This document shows, piece after piece, positions 1 to 8,118 of a DNA stretch of 18,297 nt. The position numbers were made by a program, and so were the translations under genes. The notes below the pieces were generated by a model that was not told the origin of the DNA, searched no databases, and saw nothing but the letters and a program-made list of their open reading frames with translations. This DNA is from RBG-16-68-21 sp035286665 (GTDB lineage Bacteria; Actinomycetota; Acidimicrobiia; Spongiisociales; UBA11373), in assembly GCA_035286665.1 (NCBI GenBank), contig DATECY010000180.1, positions 1 to 18,297 on the forward strand, read 5' to 3'. How positions within the stretch are numbered: position 1 is the stretch's first letter; each line of letters begins with the position of its first letter.

Positions 1-1343
<1,343 letters not shown>

Positions 1344-1344
<1 letters not shown>

Positions 1345-1922
1345 TGGCCGATGACGGCCTCGATCCCGACGTCGTCGTCGGCGAGATCGTCGAGAGCGGG
1401 TTCGACCATGGGATCGATCTCCCCGACGACCCCGCCGAGGCGGTGGACATCCTCATCGGCGAGGTGATGGAGGCGCGGCGTGCCGCCGCCTCCCACCTCG
1501 ACGACCTGCGCAGGATCGCTGCCGAGTTCGACAACTACCGCAAGCGTGCGGCGCGCGAACGTTCCGAGACGGTCGACCGTGCCGCGCACCGAGTGATCCT
1601 GGGCCTGTTGCCGGTACTCGACTCCCTCGACGCGGCCATCGCCCATCTCCCGGCGAATGCCGACGCGGCCGTGGTGACCGGTATCAAGGGCACCCATCAG
1701 CAGCTGATGGACGTCCTCTCTCAGGAGGGGCTGGCGCCGGTCGCCGCCCTGGGCATGCCCTTCGATCCCGAGATCCACGAGGCCGTCGCCGGAGGCGGCG
1801 ACGGACATCTGGTGGTGACCGCCGAGATGCGTCGCGGCTACACCCTCCACGGCCGGGTGATCCGCCCGACCCTGGTGAACGTTGCGGCTTCCGACATCGA
1901 CGAGGGAGGTCCCGGGCAGTGA
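1344..1922 (+). CDS. grpE: Nucleotide exchange factor GrpE
   Basis: GrpE dimers release ADP from DnaK and so set the pace of the chaperone cycle. The protein has 192 residues, normal for the family. An acidic, poorly conserved N-terminus (1-40) is followed by the long dimerising helix (about 40-100) with the family signature EFDNYRKRAARER (61-73). The C-terminal beta domain that contacts DnaK carries GMPFDPEIHEAV (137-148) and ends with GYTLHGRVIRPTLVNV. The ATG overlaps the dnaK stop by one base, and the 3' end overlaps the dnaJ start by four bases. This places it firmly inside one heat-shock operon. Confidence 0.97.
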
Positions 1923-2842
1923 CCGTCCGTCGCGAGTGGATGGAGAAGGACTACTACGCCGTTCTCGGCGTGGAGCAGTCCGCGGCCGACCGCGACATCA
2001 AGAAGGCCTACCGCAAACTCGCTCATCAGTATCACCCCGACAACAACCCCGGCGACGAGGCGTCGGAGAGCCGCTTCAAGGAGATCGGCGAGGCAAACCA
2101 GGTCTTGTCCGACCCCGAGACGCGCAAGGAGTACGACCAGGCTCGCGCGGCATTCGCCCGCGGGGCGTGGGCCGGAGGGCCGAGCGGGACCCACAACACC
2201 CAGTACGTCCACGTCGAGGACCTTGGCGACCTGTTCGGCGGAGCCGGGTTCGGCGGGTTCGGCGACCTGTTCGGACGGCGTGGCCGCCCAGGCCCGCAGA
2301 AGGGCGCCGACCTCGAGTCCGACGTGTCGCTGAGCTTCCACGAGGCGATTTCGGGCACGACCCGAACCCTCACCGTGGATGGGCCATCGGGCACCCGCGA
2401 GGTCCAGGTGAGGATTCCGGCCGGCGTCGACGACGGAGCGCGGATTCGTGTCCGGGGCAAGGGACTCCCCGGCGCCAACGGCGGCGGCACCGGCGACCTG
2501 TACGTCCGGGTTCGCGTGGCGAAGCACCCGATCTTCGCCCGATCGGGTCGGAACCTCAAGGTGCACCTACCGCTTTCCTTCGTGGATGCGGCGCTCGGCA
2601 CCGAGTTGGACGCCCCCACCCTGGACGGGAAGGTGACGTTGAAGATTCCCGCCGGCACCCAGCCCGGAAAGACCTTCCGCGTGTCCGGCAAGGGGGTCGC
2701 CACGCCGAAGGGCACCGGTGACCTGCTCGTCGTCGTCGACCTCGAAGTCCCTCGCGACTTGTCCGACGAACAGCGCTCGCTTCTCGAGCGACTGCGCGAT
2801 GTGGAGAAAGACACGAGCCCGAGCGAGCACCTGGGAGTCTGA
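1919..2842 (+). CDS. dnaJ: DnaJ-family co-chaperone without zinc finger (CbpA-like)
   Basis: Hsp40 co-chaperone that delivers substrates to DnaK and stimulates its ATPase. GTG start at 1919, preceded by GGAGGT (1905-1910) at a spacing of 8; it overlaps the grpE stop. The J-domain covers about residues 10-75 (DYYAVLGVEQSA, YRKLAHQYHPD) with the essential HPD at 39-41. A short Gly/Phe-rich linker follows (GGAGFGGFGDLFG), then the two C-terminal beta domains (IPAGVDDGARIRVRGKGLPG, FRVSGKG). The protein has 307 residues and no cysteine at all, so the four CxxCxGxG zinc motifs of class A DnaJ are absent. It is a class B (CbpA/DnaJ2-like) protein in the position usually held by DnaJ1. A full-length DnaJ may be encoded elsewhere. 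Confidence 0.94.
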   Translation: MTVRREWMEKDYYAVLGVEQSAADRDIKKAYRKLAHQYHPDNNPGDEASESRFKEIGEANQVLSDPETRKEYDQARAAFARGAWAGGPSGTHNTQYVHVEDLGDLFGGAGFGGFGDLFGRRGRPGPQKGADLESDVSLSFHEAISGTTRTLTVDGPSGTREVQVRIPAGVDDGARIRVRGKGLPGANGGGTGDLYVRVRVAKHPIFARSGRNLKVHLPLSFVDAALGTELDAPTLDGKVTLKIPAGTQPGKTFRVSGKGVATPKGTGDLLVVVDLEVPRDLSDEQRSLLERLRDVEKDTSPSEHLGV

Positions 2843-2844
2843 TC

Positions 2845-3222
2845 ATGGTCGAACGACGCGAAGCGGTCTACATCATCTCGGTCGCCGCCGAGCTGGCGGG
2901 GGTGCACCCACAGACGCTGCGGATCTACGAGCGTCGCGGCCTGATCAATCCCTACCGGACGCCGGGGGGCACCCGGCGCTATTCGGCCGAGGACCTGGAG
3001 CGACTCGGGCTCATCCAAGAACTCACCGACGCCGGTGCCAACCTCGAAGGCGTCCGCCAGATCCTCGATCTACGCGTCGAGATCGAACGCCTGCAACACC
3101 AGGTGACCCGGCTGCGCCGACTGCTCGGTGAGTCCCAGCAGCGCCTCGCCGACGCCGGACTGTCCTCACCCGTGGGCTCGCGGCTCCCCGACGTGCCGCG
3201 GCGGAGCGTGATCGAGCGGTAG
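2845..3222 (+). CDS. hspR: HspR, MerR-family heat-shock repressor
   Basis: HspR represses dnaK-operon and often clpB promoters in actinobacteria by binding the HAIR inverted repeat, with DnaK as co-repressor. The 125-residue protein has the MerR winged helix-turn-helix at residues 8-75 (YIISVAAELAGVHPQTLRIY, RRGLINPYRTPGGTRRYS). A leucine-rich coiled coil follows (VEIERLQHQVTRLRRLLGES) and then a short tail. The ATG lies two bases after the dnaJ stop. The family normally autoregulates; the operon promoter and any HAIR site upstream of dnaK are outside this window. The operon position separates it from other MerR regulators. Confidence 0.93.
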   Translation: MVERREAVYIISVAAELAGVHPQTLRIYERRGLINPYRTPGGTRRYSAEDLERLGLIQELTDAGANLEGVRQILDLRVEIERLQHQVTRLRRLLGESQQRLADAGLSSPVGSRLPDVPRRSVIER

Positions 3223-3232
3223 GAGTCTCCTG

Positions 3233-3373
3233 CCTCTCCCATTCCGATGGGGGAGGCGCCAGGGAACGGAGTGAGCGAGCGCAGGGGGCATCTTGCCTCG
3301 ATCACCTGCCGCGCGGCAGGCTTGTCCAGGGTCGATGCCCTCCCCCCAACCCCCTCCCACCAAGTGGGAGGGG
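3233..3373. repeat. Palindromic intergenic element (copy A) with terminal hairpins
   Basis: Between the convergent genes hspR and vapC. The left hairpin is 3233-3242 paired with 3247-3256 (CCTCTCCCAT, loop TCCG, ATGGGGGAGG; one T-G wobble). The right hairpin is 3351-3360 paired with 3364-3373 (CCCCTCCCAC, loop CAA, GTGGGAGGGG; perfect). A perfect 16-bp palindrome, CCTGCCGCGCGGCAGG, lies between them at 3305-3320. The right end resembles the sequence at 15213-15250, and the layout resembles 17459-17560. The hairpins could also act as a two-way terminator for the facing genes. Confidence 0.6.
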
Positions 3374-3395
3374 GAGACAGACTCCCCCCGGCCCC

Positions 3396-3791
3396 TCAGT
3401 CTTCGATCAGCTCGGCGGACGCCACCGCGGCGGCCAACCCCCGATCGGTCGTGATCAGTGGAAGATGAAGCTGCGCGCTCAGCTCGGCGTACAAGGCGTC
3501 GACCAACCTCAGATTGCCGCGCCGCTTCCACGCACCAGCCAGCAACGGCGGAAGCGGGTGCCTCTCGATCGGTGCGACCGCCAATGCGGCAATTCGCGAT
3601 GAGACCAGCCGCGCCGAGACGATCCTGGCACGATGAAGCCGGCCGAGGGCAGAGAGGACCTCGGCGTCGAGGTGCGCCGGCGCATGGAGCGTGTGGTCGG
3701 CCATGCGTCGATCGACGGCCTCGGCAAGGCCGCCCGCAGTCAGGATCTCGACGATGGCGGAGGCATCGACCACGACTGCGTGGTCAGGCAC
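3396..3791 (-). CDS. vapC: VapC-type PIN-domain toxin ribonuclease
   Basis: PIN-domain endoribonuclease toxin of a type II toxin-antitoxin pair; family members cleave tRNA or rRNA when free of antitoxin. The protein has 131 residues, the usual size. Visible PIN acidic residues are D9 (VVVDASAIVEIL), E44 (LDAEVLSALGRL), D98 (LRLVDALYAELS) and D116 (LITTDRGL), so the metal site looks complete. I chose the GTG at 3791 because it places VPDHAVVVDAS at the N-terminus as in the family. It also overlaps the antitoxin end by 8 bases; the frame could extend upstream to 3854 only by running deep into the antitoxin gene. The RNA target cannot be told from sequence. Confidence 0.9.
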   Translation of the reverse strand: MPDHAVVVDASAIVEILTAGGLAEAVDRRMADHTLHAPAHLDAEVLSALGRLHRARIVSARLVSSRIAALAVAPIERHPLPPLLAGAWKRRGNLRLVDALYAELSAQLHLPLITTDRGLAAAVASAELIED

Positions 3792-4014
3792 TCTTCCCCT
3801 CCAGTTCGTCCTTGGCTTCCCTGACCGCCCGCAACGCTTCCTCCGCGGTGACACCGGTCGGTCCGAATCGCCTCACCTCGGCGAGCCAGGCGTTGGTGCG
3901 ACCGCCGGCGAGTTCGTCCCGCAGTGCCCGCTGGGCGATCTGGGACACATTCATGCCGACGGCCTTCACCTCCGCGGCAAGTTTCTCTGGAAGGTAGACG
4001 TTGACTCGTGCCAT
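3784..4014 (-). CDS. vapB: VapB/CcdA-type ribbon-helix-helix antitoxin
   Basis: Antitoxin partner of the adjacent VapC: it blocks the toxin active site and usually represses its own operon. It has 76 residues from the ATG at 4014. The N-terminal ribbon-helix-helix DNA-binding domain is at 1-36 (MARVNVYLPEKLAAEVKAVG, then NVSQIAQRALRDEL). The toxin-binding tail is at about 37-76 (RRFGPTGVTAEEALRAVREA). A second in-frame ATG at 4020 adds two residues. I prefer 4014 because homologues I know start MARVNVYLP, and because a TATACT box sits six bases before it, suggesting a leaderless message. The 3' end overlaps vapC by 8 bases. The RHH domain resembles the CcdA subgroup often paired with PIN toxins. 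Confidence 0.88.
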   Translation of the reverse strand: MARVNVYLPEKLAAEVKAVGMNVSQIAQRALRDELAGGRTNAWLAEVRRFGPTGVTAEEALRAVREAKDELEGKSA

Positions 4015-4020
4015 ACGCAT

Positions 4021-4045
4021 AGTATACACACCATCTCGACGGTCG
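4021..4045 (-). promoter_or_regulatory. Probable vapBC promoter, possibly leaderless
   Basis: On the minus strand TATACT (4021-4026) ends directly before ATGCGTATG. The second ATG (4014) is six bases after the hexamer, about where transcription would begin, so the message may be leaderless, as is common in actinobacteria. The hexamer overlaps the palindrome GTATAC, a possible antitoxin site. The -35 region is weak: TTCGAA at a spacing of about 19. Confidence 0.4.
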
Positions 4046-4089
4046 TTCGAAATATCCCGGGCGACACCGACACGCAACCCCGGACGCGC

Positions 4090-4120
4090 CGACGGCCCCG
4101 GGGGTGGGCCGGGGTCGTCG
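4090..4120 (-). terminator. Hairpin terminator after the DUF427 gene
   Basis: A 12-base stem (4090-4101 with 4109-4120: CGACGGCCCCGG and CCGGGGTCGTCG) has one wobble pair and a 7-base loop. It lies 16 bases past the stop at 4136. There is no U-tract, as is common for GC-rich actinobacterial terminators. It separates the DUF427 gene from vapBC. Confidence 0.5.
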
Positions 4121-4135
4121 GGGAGGGGCAGTCGG

Positions 4136-4420
4136 TTACGGCTCTACGTGGACACCCCGCCAGAAGGCGACGCGCCCGGTGATCTGTGCTGCCGCAGCAA
4201 GGGGATCGGGGTAGTACCACGCCGCCGCCGGGAGGGTCTCCCCTCCCACCACGACGTCGTAGTACGAGGCGGTGCCCTTCCACCCGCACACGCTGGTGCG
4301 GTCAGAGGGCACGAGGTACTCCTCGTTGAGCGCCGTCGACGGGAAGTAGTGATTCCCCTCGACGACGACCGTGTCACCGCTCTCGGCGACGACCGCTCCG
4401 TTCCACGTTGCTTTCGGCAT
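4136..4420 (-). CDS. DUF427 family protein
   Basis: Small cytoplasmic protein of the DUF427 family, whose biochemical role is unknown to me. It has 94 residues from the ATG at 4420, which gives the family's typical start MPKATWNGAVVAES. Conserved family segments are TVVVEGNHYFP, the core CGWKGTASYYDVVVGG with its single cysteine, and AAWYYPDPLAAA followed by GRVAFWRGVHVEP. The frame stays open upstream to 4477, but that part has no family match and overlaps no ribosome site. It lies 66 bases downstream of the toroid-protein gene on the same strand, so the two could share a message. No signal peptide or membrane segment is present. Confidence 0.88.
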   Translation of the reverse strand: MPKATWNGAVVAESGDTVVVEGNHYFPSTALNEEYLVPSDRTSVCGWKGTASYYDVVVGGETLPAAAWYYPDPLAAAAQITGRVAFWRGVHVEP

Positions 4421-4486
4421 CACCCGTACAACCGTCGACGGCGGCGCCTGATTCCCACCACTCGCTGACCACGGCACTCGAGCACC

Positions 4487-5398
4487 TCAGGATCGCCCCG
4501 CCCAGCGGAGCACCCGCACGGCACGCAGGGTGTTCCATCGGCTGGGCTCCCCCGGTTCTTCCATACGGAAGTGCTCGCGGCCTCGGTGGTGGTTCTGCAA
4601 CGGCCAGCGCCCATCGGCGGTCCGCCTGGCCTCTACCAGATCGAGCGCCTCGTCGCAGCGCGGATCCGGCGCCATGCCGGCGCCGCGCAGATGGTCGAGG
4701 CCCCTGAGCACGTCGTAGTGCCAGCGGGGCGGAAACGAGAACAGCTTCCACTGGCTGTTGATCACGTTCCCGGTCCGCAGGCTGCGCAGGAGGCGTCGCT
4801 CCAGCAGGTACCCGGCCCCACGGCGCCAGGCAGCGGTGATCGCCGGGTCGGCCCCGTAGGTCGTCTCGTACTCGTGGAGACCCTCGAGGGCGGTGATCGT
4901 GGTGTTGAACGACGACACCACCGACCCCTTCCGTGCCGCCTCACAGTTCCACCCCCCGTCGGCGAGCTGTTCCGTGAGGAGGTACTCGAGCACGAGATCG
5001 CTCGTCGCCCGGTCGCGGTCGAAGTAGGCGCCGAGAGCGAGGACCATCCCGGTGACACAGGTCTCCCCCCGGTAGGCGAAGAACGGGCCGCGGCCCATCG
5101 TCACCCCGGCGCGCACCCGGTCGATCGCGGCGACCACCGTTTCGGCGTCGGGGTCCACTCCGAGGCGGCGTAACAACAGCAGGCTGTAGGTGGTCGAGAT
5201 CCACTTCTTCGAGTAGACCGAGTCTGCCCATTGGCCGTCGTCACCCTGGAGCGCCAGCAACCGGGAGCCCCATCCCTCGGTGGCGACCCGGTCCCGTTCG
5301 GCGGTGACGGCTGCCGGCGGCGGAGCGTCCACGATGTCGCGCATGGCCTGCCAGCGGATCGCCGGATCCCCGCGCAGCAGCCAGCCGACGACGTCCAT
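4487..5398 (-). CDS. Alpha/alpha-toroid protein related to squalene-hopene cyclase / prenyltransferase fold; function unknown
   Basis: A 303-residue protein of repeated helices with QW-like motifs: LQGDDGQW (50-57), LADGGWNCE (145-153) and RTADGRWPLQ (259-268). These are typical of the (alpha/alpha)6 toroid shared by terpene cyclases and prenyltransferase beta subunits. It is about half the length of a squalene-hopene cyclase and lacks the DxDD acid motif needed for protonation-initiated cyclisation. A classical cyclase activity is therefore unlikely. No signal peptide or membrane segment is visible. It is divergent from clpB and followed by the DUF427 gene, neither of which indicates a pathway. 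I do not know its substrate. The ATG at 5398 gives a clean start, MDVVGWLLRGDPAIRWQ, which itself resembles the helical repeat. Confidence 0.72.
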   Translation of the reverse strand: MDVVGWLLRGDPAIRWQAMRDIVDAPPPAAVTAERDRVATEGWGSRLLALQGDDGQWADSVYSKKWISTTYSLLLLRRLGVDPDAETVVAAIDRVRAGVTMGRGPFFAYRGETCVTGMVLALGAYFDRDRATSDLVLEYLLTEQLADGGWNCEAARKGSVVSSFNTTITALEGLHEYETTYGADPAITAAWRRGAGYLLERRLLRSLRTGNVINSQWKLFSFPPRWHYDVLRGLDHLRGAGMAPDPRCDEALDLVEARRTADGRWPLQNHHRGREHFRMEEPGEPSRWNTLRAVRVLRWAGRS

Positions 5399-5435
5399 GA
5401 CCCCGACAGTACCCGGGCTGCCACCGGGTGGAACC

Positions 5436-5444
5436 TGATATGAT
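5436..5444 (+). promoter_or_regulatory. Candidate clpB promoter (extended -10)
   Basis: TGATATGAT at 5436-5444 is an extended -10 box (TGn then TATGAT). No good -35 precedes it. It predicts a start near 5451 and a leader of about 45 bases. A small dyad, TTCTTGGAAGAA (5456-5467), lies at the start of the leader. No HAIR site (CTTGAGT-N7-ACTCAAG) is present in 5399-5495. Confidence 0.45.
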
Positions 5445-5495
5445 AAGACTCAGATTTCTTGGAAGAACCATCTCAACTAACAGGTTGGTGTCGAC

Positions 5496-8063
5496 ATGGA
5501 TCTGAACACCTTCACCAACCGGGCCCGCAAGGCCCTCGAAGCGGCACGCGACGATGCGGCCAGCCGCTCCAACCAGATGGTCACCCCTGAGCACCTCGTC
5601 CTCGGCGTGCTCGCCGACCAGGACGGCCTCGCCTACCCCCTCCTCGGCCGGTTGTCGGTCGACCCGGTGGCCCTGCGCAACCGAATGCTCGAAGCCATCG
5701 ACCGCCTTCCCAAGGTCCACGGAGGCGCCGAGGCGCAGTTCGATCGCGCCACCGTGGCCGTCCTCGAGGCCGCCGACGCCGAGCGGAAGCGGCTGAAGGA
5801 CGACTACCTGTCCGTCGAGCACCTGCTCCTCGCCCTCGCCGCCGCCAAGACGAGTGCCGGCGAGGCTCTGCGTTCCGCCGGTGCCGACCGCGAATCGATG
5901 CTGGGTGCCCTCGCCGACCTGCGCGGCCCGCACCGCGTCACCTCCCCGGACCCCGAGGCCACCATGGAGGCGCTCGCCCAGTACGGCCGCGACCTGACCG
6001 ATCTGGCCCGGCGGGGCAAGCTCGACCCGGTGATCGGACGCGACGAGGAGATCCGTCGCGTCATCCAGGTGCTGTCGCGCCGTACCAAGAACAATCCCGT
6101 CCTCATCGGCGAGCCCGGCGTCGGCAAGACCGCCATCGTCGAAGGCCTCGCCGGACGGATCGTCGCCGGCGACGTCCCCGAAGGCCTCAAGGGCAAGAAG
6201 TTGATCGGGCTCGACCTCGGTGCGATGGTCGCCGGTGCCAAGTACCGCGGTGAGTTCGAGGAGCGGCTCAAGGCCGTCCTCGACGAGATCAAGGCCGCCG
6301 CCGGAGAGATCATCACCTTCATCGACGAGATGCACACCATCGTCGGCGCCGGCGCCGCCGAGGGGTCGATGGACGCCTCCAACATGCTCAAGCCGATGTT
6401 GGCGCGCGGCGAGCTGCGGATGATCGGGGCCACCACCCTCGACGAGTTCCGCAAGTACATCGAGAAGGACGCCGCCCTCGAGCGCCGCTTCCAGCCGGTG
6501 CTGGTGGAGCCTCCCAGCGTCGAGGACACCGTCGGCATCCTGCGCGGGCTCAAGGAGCGCTACGAGATCCACCACGGGGTCCGCATCACCGACTCGGCGC
6601 TCGTCGCCGCTGCCGTGCTCTCCGACCGGTACATCACCGGGCGCCACCTCCCCGACAAGGCGATCGACCTCATCGACGAGGCGGGCAGCCGCCTCCGCAT
6701 CGAGATCGACTCTATGCCCGAGGAGATCGACGAGTTGGAACGACGCCGCCGTCAGCTGGAGATCGAGCGTGCCGCGCTCCGCAAGGAGAGCGACGCGCCG
6801 TCGAAGGAGCGCCTCGCCGCCCTCGAGGCCGAGTTGGCCGACGCGACCGAGGAGTTCGATCGCCTCACCGCGCACTGGACCCGGGAGAAGGAGGCGATCG
6901 CCGCCATCCGAACGACCAAGGAGCGGATCGAGGAGACCCGCGCCGCCTCCGAGCGCGCCGAGCGCGACGGCGACCTGCAACGCGCCGCCGAGCTGAAGTT
7001 CGGCGCCCTCCCCGAGTTGGCCAAGGCCCTCTCCGACGAGAACGACGCCTTGGCCAAGCTCCAGGCCGGACTCACCATGCTCAAGGAGGAGGTCGACGAG
7101 GAGGACGTCGCCGAGGTCGTCAGTCGATGGACCGGCATCCCGGTCTCGCGCCTCATGGAGGGCGAGATCCACAAGCTCGTCCGGCTCGAGGAGTATCTCC
7201 ACCAGCGGGTGATCGGTCAGGACACCGCGGTGTCCGCGGTGGCCAATGCGATCCGGCGGTCGCGCGCCGGTCTCGCCGAGCGCGGGCGGCCGATCGGGTC
7301 GTTCCTGTTCCTCGGCCCCACCGGCGTCGGCAAGACCGAACTGGCGCGTGCCCTCGCCCAGTTCCTCTTCGACGACGAGCGGGCGATGGTCCGCATCGAC
7401 ATGTCCGAGTACCAGGAGAAGCACACGGTGAGCCGCCTCATCGGCGCCCCTCCTGGCTACGTCGGCTACGAGGAGGGCGGCCAGCTGACCGAGGCGGTCC
7501 GCCGCCGCCCCTATGCGGTGGTTCTCCTCGATGAGGTGGAGAAGGCGCACCCGGAGGTGTTCAACACGCTCCTGCAGCTGCTCGACGATGGCCGCCTCAC
7601 CGACGGCCACGGTCGGACCGTGGACTTCGCCAACGTGGTGCTGATCATGACCTCGAACCTGGGATCGGAGTCGATCGATCCGAGCCTCCCGGATGAGGTC
7701 GTCGCCGAGCGGGTGATGGCCGTGGTGCGCACCCACTTCCGGCCCGAGTTCCTCAACCGCATCGACGACGCCGTCGTGTTCCGACGGCTCACCGTCGAGC
7801 AGTTGGCCGAGATCGTCGACATCCAGGTCGGCCTGCTCGGCCGGCGCCTCGCCGACCGGCGCATCGACCTCGAGGTCTCCCCGGGGGCGCGGACCTGGCT
7901 CGCCGAGCACGGTCATGACCCGGTCTACGGTGCCCGCCCCCTCAAGCGGCTGATCCGCAAGGAGATCGAGGACCGCCTCGCCGTCGAGATCCTCGAGGGT
8001 CGGGTCGGCCCCGGGGACACGGTGAAGGTCGGGGTGAGCGAAGGGGAGCTGGTGGTTGGCTAG
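5496..8063 (+). CDS. clpB: ClpB protein disaggregase (Hsp104 family)
   Basis: Hexameric AAA+ ATPase that threads aggregated proteins through its pore and passes them to DnaK/DnaJ/GrpE, all encoded at the left of this window. Its 855 residues match the usual length. The N-domain spans about 1-145. The first AAA module has Walker A GEPGVGKT (205-212), pore loop KYRGEFEERL and Walker B TFIDEMH. The middle coiled-coil domain that docks DnaK is at about 400-525. The second AAA module has Walker A GPTGVGKT (607-614), pore loop GYVGYEEGG, Walker B VVLLDEVEKAHPEV and arginine-finger region FRPEFLNRIDD. The C-terminal domain includes YGARPLKRLIRKEI. The presence of the middle domain and the lack of a ClpP-binding IGF/IGL loop separate it from ClpC and ClpA. 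The ribosome site before the ATG is weak. Confidence 0.98.
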   Translation: MDLNTFTNRARKALEAARDDAASRSNQMVTPEHLVLGVLADQDGLAYPLLGRLSVDPVALRNRMLEAIDRLPKVHGGAEAQFDRATVAVLEAADAERKRLKDDYLSVEHLLLALAAAKTSAGEALRSAGADRESMLGALADLRGPHRVTSPDPEATMEALAQYGRDLTDLARRGKLDPVIGRDEEIRRVIQVLSRRTKNNPVLIGEPGVGKTAIVEGLAGRIVAGDVPEGLKGKKLIGLDLGAMVAGAKYRGEFEERLKAVLDEIKAAAGEIITFIDEMHTIVGAGAAEGSMDASNMLKPMLARGELRMIGATTLDEFRKYIEKDAALERRFQPVLVEPPSVEDTVGILRGLKERYEIHHGVRITDSALVAAAVLSDRYITGRHLPDKAIDLIDEAGSRLRIEIDSMPEEIDELERRRRQLEIERAALRKESDAPSKERLAALEAELADATEEFDRLTAHWTREKEAIAAIRTTKERIEETRAASERAERDGDLQRAAELKFGALPELAKALSDENDALAKLQAGLTMLKEEVDEEDVAEVVSRWTGIPVSRLMEGEIHKLVRLEEYLHQRVIGQDTAVSAVANAIRRSRAGLAERGRPIGSFLFLGPTGVGKTELARALAQFLFDDERAMVRIDMSEYQEKHTVSRLIGAPPGYVGYEEGGQLTEAVRRRPYAVVLLDEVEKAHPEVFNTLLQLLDDGRLTDGHGRTVDFANVVLIMTSNLGSESIDPSLPDEVVAERVMAVVRTHFRPEFLNRIDDAVVFRRLTVEQLAEIVDIQVGLLGRRLADRRIDLEVSPGARTWLAEHGHDPVYGARPLKRLIRKEIEDRLAVEILEGRVGPGDTVKVGVSEGELVVG

Positions 8064-8118
8064 AGCAATGGGCAGTGGCGACACGGCAACGAACCCTGGT
8101 CACAATCGAACCCCCCGA

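Noticed and set aside
5241..8084. A very long open frame (947 codons) antisense to clpB
   Set aside because: It is the mirror of a highly biased GC-rich gene; its translation is low-complexity (Leu/Gly/Glu/Asp/Val-rich) with no family features, while the + strand gives a complete ClpB.
8064..8118. Terminator between clpB and the cytochrome gene
   Set aside because: I could not find a stem of useful length in the 55-bp gap.
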